A program made the translations under genes and the position numbers. A DNA stretch of 64,000 nt from positions 992,001-1,056,000 of the forward strand of contig NZ_SNXZ01000001.1 in NCBI RefSeq assembly GCF_004362825.1, written 5' to 3'. Positions 1 to 7,994 of the stretch are shown here, in pieces. How positions within the stretch are numbered: position 1 is the stretch's first letter; each line of letters begins with the position of its first letter. The notes under the pieces are model-generated. The model worked only from the letters and a program-made list of their open reading frames with translations. It did not search any database and was not told where the DNA came from. Source of the stretch: Labedaea rhizosphaerae. GTDB lineage: Bacteria; Actinomycetota; Actinomycetes; Mycobacteriales; Pseudonocardiaceae.

Positions 1-180
1 GAGCTGCTCGAGGTCCTCGCCGAGCGCCGCCCACCGAGCCGAGACGTCGGTCGCGCCGTCGAGGTCGACGCCCTCGTGGACCATCCGGTAGAGCTCGGCG
101 TGCTGGTAGGTCATCCAGTCGACCGGCTGGTCGAGGTCGGTCGGGGTCGGCTCCGGACCCGGTCGCGCCGCGAACATCAT
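1..180 (-). CDS. PPE/WXG100-like protein, N-terminal part only (cut by the window edge)
   Basis: Reading leftward from the ATG at 180, sixty codons stay open to the window edge. The visible residues (MMFAARPG..., then TYQHAELYRMVHEG) resemble the N-terminus of the giant PPE-like protein at 6821, which has REHAELADMIDEA followed by a similar W-x2-L-x-E/D-L helix (AARWAALGEDLEQL-like here). The start overlaps the stop of the preceding gene as ATGA, so it belongs to the same operon. A second PPE-like T7SS substrate is inferred; the WXG turn and C-terminus lie outside the window. Confidence 0.6.
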   Translation of the reverse strand, partial: MMFAARPGPEPTPTDLDQPVDWMTYQHAELYRMVHEGVDLDGATDVSARWAALGEDLEQL

Positions 181-617
181 TCGCCCCCTTGCACGGTGAC
201 GCCGGTGAGACCGAGGTGCCGCGCGGCCTTGCGGACCCGGTCGGCGTTCTGGTCGTCGGTGGTCTCGTAGAGCTGGGCGGCGGCGCGGACCGTGGCCTCT
301 AGGTCGTCGATGACCTGCAGGAACTCGGCCATCACCGAGGTCATGGACAGCGAGTCGGTCGACGCGACGGCGCGCAGCCGCGCGGCGACGATGTCGCCGA
401 CCCAGTTGTCGCCGAAGCGCAGCGGTCGGTCGAGATCGGCGCAACCGGTCACCAGGTCGGCGGCCCGAGCGCGGAGCTGAGCGAGGTTCGCGAGCAGCAC
501 GCCCGCCTCCGCCTTGTCCATCCGCAGCCCGCCGAGCTCAGCGGACTCCCGGGCCTTGTGCACCTCACCGGCGACCGGGGTGAGCCGGTCCGCGGCCATG
601 TCCGGGAAACCCGTCAT
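177..617 (-). CDS. WXG100/EspC-like putative type VII secretion substrate
   Basis: This gene encodes 146 residues that look entirely helical. A W-x-G turn is present at residues 72-74 (NWVGD) and a Y-x3-D motif at 117-121 (YETTD). Together these are the classic features of ESX/T7SS substrates: a helical hairpin plus the C-terminal secretion signal. The start at 617 is chosen because it follows the espG stop by five bases; a longer frame would run into espG. The next gene overlaps by four bases. Small helical substrates of this kind usually pair with a PPE- or WXG-type partner. The exact family is not certain. Confidence 0.6.
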   Translation of the reverse strand: MTGFPDMAADRLTPVAGEVHKARESAELGGLRMDKAEAGVLLANLAQLRARAADLVTGCADLDRPLRFGDNWVGDIVAARLRAVASTDSLSMTSVMAEFLQVIDDLEATVRAAAQLYETTDDQNADRVRKAARHLGLTGVTVQGGE

Positions 618-622
618 GTCCT

Positions 623-1405
623 TCACTCCTCGGTCACGGCCGCGAGCAGCTCCCGCAGCCGGTGTTCGATGCGGGCCGAGTCGGCGGGCGCGAACGTCAG
701 CCACGTCTCGCCGTCGCGCGACGTGCTCGCCTGCACCGAATAGCGGCCGGCTTCGGTGTCGATCCAGTTCAGAACGGGGGTGCGGGTGCGCCGGTTCAGC
801 CGGTCGGTGGCGTTGGCGGCGAACTGCCCGCCCGCCTTCCGGTTCGTCTCGATCAAGGTGGCCAGCGTCCGGATGTCGCGCCCGGTGATCCCCGCGTCGG
901 CCAGCGCCGACTCGAACGCGGTGAACCCGAGTCGCTCGTACTCCTCGACAGCCGCGGTGAAAGCGGCGTTCGGCATCCGCACCTCACCGCCCGGCCCGGC
1001 CGGCGTGTCCGGCAGGAGCTGCACCAGCGCCGCGGGCAAAGCCGTGCCACGCACGGGAATCAGCCGCAGGACGTCCTCGGTGAGCACCGCGAGGACCCCG
1101 CGATCGCCCCGCGCCGCGGCCAGCACCTGCAGGCGTTCGCGGATCATGAGCTGACCGTCGATCGTGACGGAGTTGCGCACCAGCAACAGAAGCATGTCCT
1201 CGAGGTCCTGCGCGAGGTCGTCGCCGTCGGCGAGCCCGCGGTCGGCGAGGTCGTCGAAGGTCTGCTTGCGCAACTGGTCGCGCTCGTCGAAGGTCATCCC
1301 GTGGGACCGCACGTCCAGCGGATAGGGCCGCTCGCCCACGTCGAGCCGCTCCCAGACGAAGTCGAACTCGCTGTGCGACAGGCTGAATGCGCGAGGTGCA
1401 ACCAC
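623..1405 (-). CDS. ESX secretion-associated EspG-family chaperone
   Basis: The 260-residue product matches the EspG pattern. The N-terminus reads FSLSHSEFDFVWERL, followed by a PYPLDVRSHG segment, a leucine-rich helix with LLLLVRNSVTIDG, then AARGDRGVLAVL. EspG proteins are cytosolic chaperones that bind the tip of PPE proteins and deliver PE-PPE pairs to the type VII translocon. The GTG start at 1405 follows the stop of the giant PPE-like gene by about 16 bases and has a GAGG-type site upstream. Its place directly behind a PPE-like gene fits the role. The assignment is by sequence pattern, with high confidence in the family. Confidence 0.88.
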   Translation of the reverse strand: MVAPRAFSLSHSEFDFVWERLDVGERPYPLDVRSHGMTFDERDQLRKQTFDDLADRGLADGDDLAQDLEDMLLLLVRNSVTIDGQLMIRERLQVLAAARGDRGVLAVLTEDVLRLIPVRGTALPAALVQLLPDTPAGPGGEVRMPNAAFTAAVEEYERLGFTAFESALADAGITGRDIRTLATLIETNRKAGGQFAANATDRLNRRTRTPVLNWIDTEAGRYSVQASTSRDGETWLTFAPADSARIEHRLRELLAAVTEE

Positions 1406-1421
1406 AGGGTCAGCCTCTCAT

Positions 1422-4400
1422 CTACAGGTAGCGATCGTTCTGCCCGATCACGCTCGGGGCCACCATTTCGCCGCCGTACATGTCCTCGGACTGAACGAGG
1501 TAATCGGGTTTGGGACGTTCTTCCTCGGGCGCTGGTTTCGGTTCTTGCTGGGGCTGCTGAGTTGCGCCGTCGACGGGTTGCCACGGCGGGCGCGTAGGCG
1601 GGCTGATGGGCCCGATCGGGGCGGACGGGCCGGCCGGGCCGAACCCCGGACCGAAGTCACCCGAAGGTCCGAAGCCGTCTTGCCCAGCCCAGGGTTGCGC
1701 CGGAGTTGGGGGTGGTGCGAAGTTCGGCTGCGGTTGAGCGCCGGGTTGGCTGGGGTTGGGCTGCGGTCGAGGGCCCGCTGGGGTCGCGGGTCCTTGTGGC
1801 CCAGGCCGGAACTGCGGCGGGGCACCAGTGTTGGGCGTCGGCCCAGCGGCTGGCGGGGACGCTTGCGGCACAGGACTGAACTGCGGCGGCGTGCCGCTGC
1901 TCGGCGGCGGCCCAGCGCTTGCCGGAGACGCTTGCGGCGCAGGACTGAACTGCGGCGGAGCGCCGTGAGGCGCCTGTCGGCCCGGATTGGGCGGTGGTGC
2001 GGCACTCACCGAGTGCGGCCCCGGACTCACGGGCGCTGGCCGGCCGGGATTGGACGGCAATGCGGCACTCACCGGGTGCGGCCCCGGGCCCACAGGCCCC
2101 CGTCGGCCGGGATTGGACGGCGATGCGGCACTCACCGGGTGCGGCCCTGGGCCTACGGACGCCGGTCGGCTGGGATTGGGCAGTGGTCCGGCACCCGCCG
2201 CTTCTCGCGGCCCAGGACCGTACGCCGTCCCCGAACCGAGCGGTGACTGGACGCCGTGGGCGCCGGGGTTGGGCGGCGCTCCAGCTCCGGTTCCTTGCGG
2301 TCCACCAAAGGGCGACGGGGCGCCGTGGGGCGCCGGCTGAACGGCGTTGGGGTGTCCAGCACCCGCCCCTTGCGGCCCAGAGGAACGGGCGCCGTTGTGG
2401 CCGGGCGGGGCCGCGTTGGGCATCGGCCGGGGCCCGGTTGTCTGGGACACGGCGGCCGGCTGGGGCGGTGCCCCGCTGACTCCCGGTCCGGGGTTGGCGT
2501 TACGTGGACCGGGGTTCGGACGAGGCGGTTGAGCGGCGTTCGGCACCGGCTGCGCCGGATTGGGCCACGGCGCCGAGGTACCTGCGTTCGGCATCGGTTG
2601 TGCGCCAGTGGGTTGCGGACGTGGTCCCGGGTTGGGTGGACCGGGATTGGGCCATGGCGCCGACCGCGGTGCTCCGTTGGGTGGAAGGTTCGGCCAGGAC
2701 GCCGAAGTACCGGCATTGGGCGGCGGGCCGGGGTTCGGGCGAGGCGGTTGGGTGGCGTTCGGCCCGGCCTGGAATGGCGGGCCGGGCCGGTTGAGCTGTT
2801 GACTCGGAGGCGGCTGGACGGACGGCGGTCGATTCGGTCCACCCGCGGGAAACGGCGGCTGACCACCAGGTGGCGGGCCGGGGCGCAAGGCCTGTGTTCG
2901 CGGTGCGGCCTGATCGAACGGCGTCCCGGGCTGACGAGTGGGCGGGAACTGCGTTCCCGATGGGGCGCCGAATTGGTGCGGGGCCGGCGTTTGCGGCATC
3001 AGACCAGGAGGATTTCCGGGCGGCGGCTCGCCTTGATCGGACATCGGTCCTTCGGGCACACCAGCCGCGACTTGCGGATCCGGGCTGTCCTCACCAACAG
3101 GAGTCGGCGTGCTGGGCGGCGGGACATCCGCCGAATCCGGATCTTGATCCGTCGGCGGTACCGGAACGCCGACGAACGACTCCAGATACGAAGCTTCGTC
3201 GGGGGTTACTGCTACCAGTGGCGCACCCGGTTGCGGCGCAGGATCGGCGATACCCGCTCCGGACTCTCGAACAGCTTCGACCGCGCCATCTTGACCGGAG
3301 GCCGTCGATTCCTGCGGCTCGACAGCCTTGGTCTGGCCGTCCTGACCAACTGGCGCCGGCTCCGGCCGGGATTTGTGCTGATCAGTCGATGAGGGCTCGG
3401 CCTGCACTTCTGTGCTGTCCTGCCCATTCGGCGCGAACTCAGGACGCGAATGCTGCCCCGCCCACGACTCGGATTCGACGAACTGGCCTGCTTCACCGAC
3501 CGGCGCCACCTCTGATCGCGAGGCCTGCTCGCCGACCGGCGCCAGTCCCGACCCAGCGCTCAGGACGGCCTGCGGATCTTCTTCGACAGCCTCGATTTCG
3601 CGGTCCTGGCCAATGGGTGTGAACTCGGGCCGAGAATGCAGCCCAGTTCGGGAGGGTCGCGGATCCGGATTCTCTTCGAGGGTCTCACTCTCCTGGCCGA
3701 CCGGCGCGAACTCGGGTCGCGAGTGCTGCCCGGCCGGAGGCCCAGGCTGGTTCTCGGTCTGCAGATCTGGAGCTTCCCCGGGGGCCGCAACCTGGCCGTC
3801 CCGATCAACCGGCGCGAACTCCGATCGCGAACGCCGCCCACCTGTCGGACCAGGCTCGATAGGCCGAGTCGCCTCGAACCGGTTCTCACCCGGCCCGGCC
3901 GGACCCAACCCCGGTCGCGAATACGGCCCAGGCTCAACTGACTGACCCGCCTCGAACCGGTGCTCCTCCCGCAGACCTGAAGGTTCCTCGGCGGACCCAA
4001 CCTGGCCATCCCGAGCAACCGGCGCGAACTCCGGGCGCGAACGCCGCCCAGCTGACGACCCCGGCCCGACAACCTGGCCTGCCTCCGACCGGTTCCCCTC
4101 CCGCAGATCCGGAGCGTCCCCGGCGGACCCAACCTGACCATCCCGATCAACCGGTGCGAACTCCGGCCGCGAATGCTGCCCACCTGTCGGGCCAGGCTCG
4201 ACAGACCGACTCGCCTCCGACCGGTTCTCATCAGGCCCGATCGGAATCAACCCCGGCCGCGAGTATTGCCCGGCCAACGGCCCTGGCTCGACTGACTGAG
4301 CCGCCTCGAAACGCTTGTCCTCCCGCGCACCTGAAGCTTCCCCGGCAGCCCCGCCCTGGCCGTTCCGACCAACCGGCGCGGACTCCGGTCGCGAACGCCG

Positions 4401-6821
4401 CCCACCTGTCGGACCAGACTCAACAGACCGACCCGCCTCGAACCGGTTCTCGTCCCGCAGATCCGGAGCTTCCCCGGCGACCTCAACCTGACCATCCCGA
4501 CCAACCGGTGCGAACTCCGGTCGCGAATGTTGCGCAGCGAAGGGCTCAGGATCGACGAGCCGGCCCGCCTCAATCAAGCCCTCATCCGACCCGACCTCGG
4601 CGAAACCCGGTCGCAAATGCTGTCCGGCCAACGACCGAGGCTCGCCCGGCCGACCCGCCTCAAACTGGTTCTCCTCCTGCGGATCCGGAGCTTCCTCGGC
4701 AGCCGCAACCCGGCCAACCGGCGCCAACCCCGGCCGCGAACGCTGCCTGGTCGACCGCCCCGGCTCGGCAAGCTGATCGGCCTCGGACCGGTTCTCCTCC
4801 CGCAGCTCTGGAGCTTCCTCGGCAGCCTCAACTTGGCCGCCCTGATCAACGGCTGCGAGCTCCGGTCGCGAGTGCTGTGCGGCGAAGGGCTCGGGATCGA
4901 CGACCCGGCCCGCCTCAAATTCGTTGTCGCCCCGCGGAGCTTCCCCGGCGGTCCCAGCCTGGCCGTCCCAAGCAACCGGCGCGAATTCCGGGCGCGAATG
5001 CTGCCCAGCCGACGGCCCAGGCTCAACAGACCCACCCGCCTCGAACCGGTTCTCCTCCCGCAGCTCCGGACCTTCCTCGGCGACCTCAACCTCGCCGTCC
5101 CGAGCAACCGGCGCGAACTCCGATCGCGAACGCCGCCCAGCCGACGGCCCAGGCTCAACAGACCCACCCGCCTCGAACCGGTTCTCGTCCTGCAGCTCCG
5201 GAGCTTCGTCGGCTGCCTCCACCTCGCCGTCCCGACCAACCGCCGCGAACTCCGGGCGCGAACGCCGCCCAGCCGAAGGCCCAGGCTCAGCCGCCTCGGA
5301 CTGGTTCTCGTCACGCAGATCCGGAGCTTCGTCGGCAGCCGCATCCTGGCCATCCGGATCGACGGCCGCGAACTCCGGGCGCGAATGTTGTGCAGCGAAC
5401 GGCTCGGAATCGCCGAACCGGCCCACCTCAATCAGGCCCTCATCCGACCCGACCGGAGCGAACCCCGGGCGCGAATGCTGCCCAGCCGACAGCCCCGCGC
5501 CGACAAGACGGCCCGCATCCGACTGGTTCTCGCCCCGCGGATCCGGAGCTTCCTCGGCTACCTCCACCTCGCCGTCCCGATCAACCGGAGCGGACTCCGG
5601 GCGCGAACGCCGCCCAGCCAACGGCTCCGGATCGACCGGCTGCTCCGCGTCGAACTCGTTGTCGGCCGGCAGGTCCGGAACTTCCCCGGCAGCCGCAGGC
5701 TGGCCATCCCGATCAACGACCGCGAACTCCGGCCGTGTGTGATGCGCAGCGAAAGGCTCTGGATCGACGACCCGGCCCGAGTCGATCAGGCTCTCATCCG
5801 ACCCGACCAAGGCGAGCCCTGATCGCGAATCAGGTTCGACAGGATGACCTGCCTCCGACGGGTTCTCCCCCTGCAGATCTGGCGGTTCCTCGGCAGCAGC
5901 ATCCCGATCAACCGGCGCGAACTCGGCCGGCGGCGACTGCTCGGCACGCGAACCGAACCAGGGCTCCCGCCCGTCGGCATCGGGCTCGACCGGTGGTGAA
6001 GTCGGTGGCAACTCCGGAGCCTGCGCCAGGGCGTCAGGAGAGTCTTCGGCGACGCCGTGCTGGCCGGCCGGCGAGTCGAACCAGCCGGAGGGCTCGGTGG
6101 TGGCGAACCACGACGGGTCCTGGGGCGGTTGCGGCTCGGGCATGGGTGAATCATCCGGTGCGGCCACGTCGTCGCGGGCCGTTTCGGCGATCGGGTCATC
6201 CGACCGTGGGACGGTGGGCTCCGGGTCTGGCGCTGCGTGACGGCCGCCGCCCGTCGGAGGTGCCACCAAGGTCGGCGGTTGCGTGAACTCCACCATTCCC
6301 TCCGCGTTGGCAGCCGTCGCGCGCTCGTAGTACGCCATCACTTCCGCGGCCTGGCGGTGCGCGGCCCGGGAGCGTTCGGCTTGGGGCGCGTGGTCCTGTA
6401 ACGCCGCCAGCAACGATGCCGCGCCGGTCCCGAGGAAGCCGGTCACGGGATGCACCGCAGGCGGAGCCACCGGCATCTGGAAGCTCGCCACGGCCAGCGC
6501 CGCCGACTGCTCCGACACGCGACCGCCGATGTCCGACGCCGCCTGCGCCGCCTGCTCGCCCCAGTCGATCAACGGCACCAGCGCCGCATGCGCCCCGACC
6601 GCCTGCTCGCCGTGCCAGACGGAGGTGCCGATGCTGTCCATCGTCTCGTGGAGGTCGCCGGCCAGCGCACCCAGTTCGTCGGCCAGCTGCTTCCACTCGT
6701 CGGCGATCTTGGCGACGCCTTCGGGGCTGGCCTCGTCGATCATGTCCGCCAGCTCGGCGTGCTCGCGGGCGCGCCAGTTCTCGCCCCGGTCGGGGTCGGC
6801 GTCGGGCCACGCGCTGCTCAT
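1422..6821 (-). CDS. giant PPE-like protein with about 25 repeats and a Pro-rich tail
   Basis: The product has 1799 residues. Residues 1-190 are a helical PPE/WXG100-like domain (RAREHAELADMI, then W69-H-G71). Residues 190-300 are an acidic linker. About 25 degenerate repeats follow at roughly 300-1160; each carries a SRPEFAPVxRDG-like core, an EEAPDLRxEN segment and a EPGPSAGxR segment. Residues 1230-1765 are extremely rich in Pro, Gly, Asn and Gln. The end (about 1766-1799) is a more ordinary acidic/hydrophobic segment, DYLVQSEDMYGGEM and onward. The ATG at 6821 overlaps the upstream stop as ATGA; the longer frame to 6977 runs through that gene. Location next to EspG and a WXG/YxxxD protein implies export by T7SS and a surface or secreted role. 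I saw no enzyme motif. Confidence 0.8.
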   Translation of the reverse strand: MSSAWPDADPDRGENWRAREHAELADMIDEASPEGVAKIADEWKQLADELGALAGDLHETMDSIGTSVWHGEQAVGAHAALVPLIDWGEQAAQAASDIGGRVSEQSAALAVASFQMPVAPPAVHPVTGFLGTGAASLLAALQDHAPQAERSRAAHRQAAEVMAYYERATAANAEGMVEFTQPPTLVAPPTGGGRHAAPDPEPTVPRSDDPIAETARDDVAAPDDSPMPEPQPPQDPSWFATTEPSGWFDSPAGQHGVAEDSPDALAQAPELPPTSPPVEPDADGREPWFGSRAEQSPPAEFAPVDRDAAAEEPPDLQGENPSEAGHPVEPDSRSGLALVGSDESLIDSGRVVDPEPFAAHHTRPEFAVVDRDGQPAAAGEVPDLPADNEFDAEQPVDPEPLAGRRSRPESAPVDRDGEVEVAEEAPDPRGENQSDAGRLVGAGLSAGQHSRPGFAPVGSDEGLIEVGRFGDSEPFAAQHSRPEFAAVDPDGQDAAADEAPDLRDENQSEAAEPGPSAGRRSRPEFAAVGRDGEVEAADEAPELQDENRFEAGGSVEPGPSAGRRSRSEFAPVARDGEVEVAEEGPELREENRFEAGGSVEPGPSAGQHSRPEFAPVAWDGQAGTAGEAPRGDNEFEAGRVVDPEPFAAQHSRPELAAVDQGGQVEAAEEAPELREENRSEADQLAEPGRSTRQRSRPGLAPVGRVAAAEEAPDPQEENQFEAGRPGEPRSLAGQHLRPGFAEVGSDEGLIEAGRLVDPEPFAAQHSRPEFAPVGRDGQVEVAGEAPDLRDENRFEAGRSVESGPTGGRRSRPESAPVGRNGQGGAAGEASGAREDKRFEAAQSVEPGPLAGQYSRPGLIPIGPDENRSEASRSVEPGPTGGQHSRPEFAPVDRDGQVGSAGDAPDLREGNRSEAGQVVGPGSSAGRRSRPEFAPVARDGQVGSAEEPSGLREEHRFEAGQSVEPGPYSRPGLGPAGPGENRFEATRPIEPGPTGGRRSRSEFAPVDRDGQVAAPGEAPDLQTENQPGPPAGQHSRPEFAPVGQESETLEENPDPRPSRTGLHSRPEFTPIGQDREIEAVEEDPQAVLSAGSGLAPVGEQASRSEVAPVGEAGQFVESESWAGQHSRPEFAPNGQDSTEVQAEPSSTDQHKSRPEPAPVGQDGQTKAVEPQESTASGQDGAVEAVRESGAGIADPAPQPGAPLVAVTPDEASYLESFVGVPVPPTDQDPDSADVPPPSTPTPVGEDSPDPQVAAGVPEGPMSDQGEPPPGNPPGLMPQTPAPHQFGAPSGTQFPPTRQPGTPFDQAAPRTQALRPGPPPGGQPPFPAGGPNRPPSVQPPPSQQLNRPGPPFQAGPNATQPPRPNPGPPPNAGTSASWPNLPPNGAPRSAPWPNPGPPNPGPRPQPTGAQPMPNAGTSAPWPNPAQPVPNAAQPPRPNPGPRNANPGPGVSGAPPQPAAVSQTTGPRPMPNAAPPGHNGARSSGPQGAGAGHPNAVQPAPHGAPSPFGGPQGTGAGAPPNPGAHGVQSPLGSGTAYGPGPREAAGAGPLPNPSRPASVGPGPHPVSAASPSNPGRRGPVGPGPHPVSAALPSNPGRPAPVSPGPHSVSAAPPPNPGRQAPHGAPPQFSPAPQASPASAGPPPSSGTPPQFSPVPQASPPAAGPTPNTGAPPQFRPGPQGPATPAGPRPQPNPSQPGAQPQPNFAPPPTPAQPWAGQDGFGPSGDFGPGFGPAGPSAPIGPISPPTRPPWQPVDGATQQPQQEPKPAPEEERPKPDYLVQSEDMYGGEMVAPSVIGQNDRYL
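1560..3130 (-). other. coding low-complexity Pro/Gly/Asn/Gln-rich region
   Basis: This stretch encodes the tail of the giant PPE-like protein. It contains short recurring motifs such as PNPGPP, PMPNAGTSAPW, NPGRxAPVGPGPHPVSAA (three to four copies near 1980-2180) and GAPPQFSPxPQASP (three copies near 1800-1965). Such tails are probably extended and could span or coat the cell wall (inference). Confidence 0.75.
3290..5935 (-). repeat. coding tandem repeats, about 25 copies of roughly 30-50 codons
   Basis: On the minus strand the repeated core encodes R-S/P-E-F/S/L-A-P/A-V followed by D/G-R-D-G, with variable acidic linkers. Three units carry a distinct SDEGLI/SDESLI variant followed by a DPEPFAAQHSRPEF-like segment (units starting near residues 340, 480 and 770), so a higher-order block may have been duplicated. 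Unit length varies. I counted the cores by eye, so the number is approximate. Confidence 0.85.
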
Positions 6822-7114
6822 CGGTCGCTTGCCCGGTCGACGACCGCCTCCGCGGCACGCAGGGTCCGGTCGTACGCGGCGAGCGCGGACAGCGAGCCGG
6901 CGGTGCGGCGGGCCAGTTGGCGGGCGAACCGACGGCTCGCCGAGTCCGATCCGACCGGCAGCGGCCTGCGCAGCCATTCGGCCCGCCCGCGTAACACCGC
7001 GAGCCGGGCACGCGACCTTGCCAGCGCGGCACGAAGCCGCCGGGCGCCCGCCGGATCGAGCGTGACCCGGCCGTCGGCGACCAGCGCGGCGAGCTGAACG
7101 GGGTCCGGCCCCAT
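6818..7114 (-). CDS. small helical PE-like protein heading the T7SS operon
   Basis: The 98-residue product begins MGPDPVQLAALV and is rich in Ala, Arg and Leu, consistent with two or three amphipathic helices. I prefer the ATG at 7114 because GAGGAG lies nine bases upstream; an in-frame TTG at 7120 is too close to that site. Its stop overlaps the start of the giant PPE-like gene by four bases. A small helical protein directly before a PPE-like gene is the usual place of a PE or PE-like partner, so a heterodimer is inferred. I see no W-x-G or Y-x3-D motif. A CATAGT box at 7147-7152 (minus strand) could be the -10 of the operon promoter. Confidence 0.6.
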   Translation of the reverse strand: MGPDPVQLAALVADGRVTLDPAGARRLRAALARSRARLAVLRGRAEWLRRPLPVGSDSASRRFARQLARRTAGSLSALAAYDRTLRAAEAVVDRASDR

Positions 7115-7182
7115 CGGCAACGGCTCCTCACCACGGCGACTGCGGCACTATGCCACGCCCCGACGCCGGTTGTGCCGCGGTT

Positions 7183-7872
7183 CTAACGGAGATGCGCGTC
7201 GAACCAGTTCAGCGTGCGTTGCCACGCTTCCTGGGCCGGACCGTGATCTTCGTCGGGCTGGTCGGGAGCGAGCCGGACGACGTCGGACGCCGCTTCCGCG
7301 CTGATCGCCGCCTCGCGCAACTTCGCCACCGACTCGACCGAAATGCCCGGTTCACGTTCGCCGTAGAGCCCGAGCCACGGACACCGCAGGTCGCCTGCGA
7401 CGTCGACCAACGCCGGCAGCCCGTCCGACAGCGGTTCGAGGATGCCGCGGGCGGACACGCTCACCGCCGCGCCGATGTCCCGGCCCGCGGCCACGACCAA
7501 CGCGACGGAGCCGCCGAGCTCGAAGCCCACGACGCCGAGCAGGTCCTGGCGCACGCCGCGTTCGCCGAGCCAGCCGAACGCCACATCCGCGGCGGCCAGC
7601 ACGGCCTCGCCGGAGAGCCCGCTGATCTGCTCGCGAGCCGTGGCTTCGTCGATGTCGCCTGCGCCTTCGTCGCCGGGGTAGAGGTGCGGCGCGACGGCCA
7701 GCCAGCCCTCCTTGGCCAGCGCGTCGACCAGCAGCCGGACCGTGCTCGTCACGCCGTGCGCACCGTGCAGGACCACGATGCCGCCGCGCACCGCCCGATC
7801 AGGCAGCGCATACGTGATGTGCAGTGCGCGGCCGTCGGTGAGCGTGGCGTGCTCGGTGCGGGTATCGGTCAT
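7183..7872 (-). CDS. dienelactone-hydrolase-like alpha/beta hydrolase with an altered nucleophile
   Basis: The 229-residue product has the dienelactone hydrolase layout: VVLHGAHG near the oxyanion region, LYPGD, a nucleophile-elbow motif GFELGG (residues 116-121), LYGEREPGI, and a histidine at 210 in DEDHGPA. In active members the elbow is G-F-C/S-x-G-G, so the nucleophile is replaced here by Glu118, and the usual catalytic Asp region reads GEREP. Either catalysis is lost or the chemistry differs. The ATG at 7872 is chosen over the earlier frame start because the family N-terminus begins there. It stands on the same strand as, and 68 bases upstream of, the T7SS operon. Confidence 0.75.
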   Translation of the reverse strand: MTDTRTEHATLTDGRALHITYALPDRAVRGGIVVLHGAHGVTSTVRLLVDALAKEGWLAVAPHLYPGDEGAGDIDEATAREQISGLSGEAVLAAADVAFGWLGERGVRQDLLGVVGFELGGSVALVVAAGRDIGAAVSVSARGILEPLSDGLPALVDVAGDLRCPWLGLYGEREPGISVESVAKLREAAISAEAASDVVRLAPDQPDEDHGPAQEAWQRTLNWFDAHLR

Positions 7873-7994
7873 GGCGTCACACAATCACGTGTGGGTGAAC
7901 ACCAGTCAACGTGATGATCGGGACCCACAAGGCGGTTGACAGCCCAGGTGCCCCGCCCGGCAGAGTAACCGCGACCGACGAACAAGGAGTGCCG

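Noticed and set aside
4154-6286. 710-codon plus-strand open frame over the giant PPE-like gene
   Set aside because: It is the antisense of a repetitive, GC-rich gene; product is a low-complexity Arg/Pro string with no ribosome site. Real signals (ATGA coupling, WXG domain) are on the minus strand.
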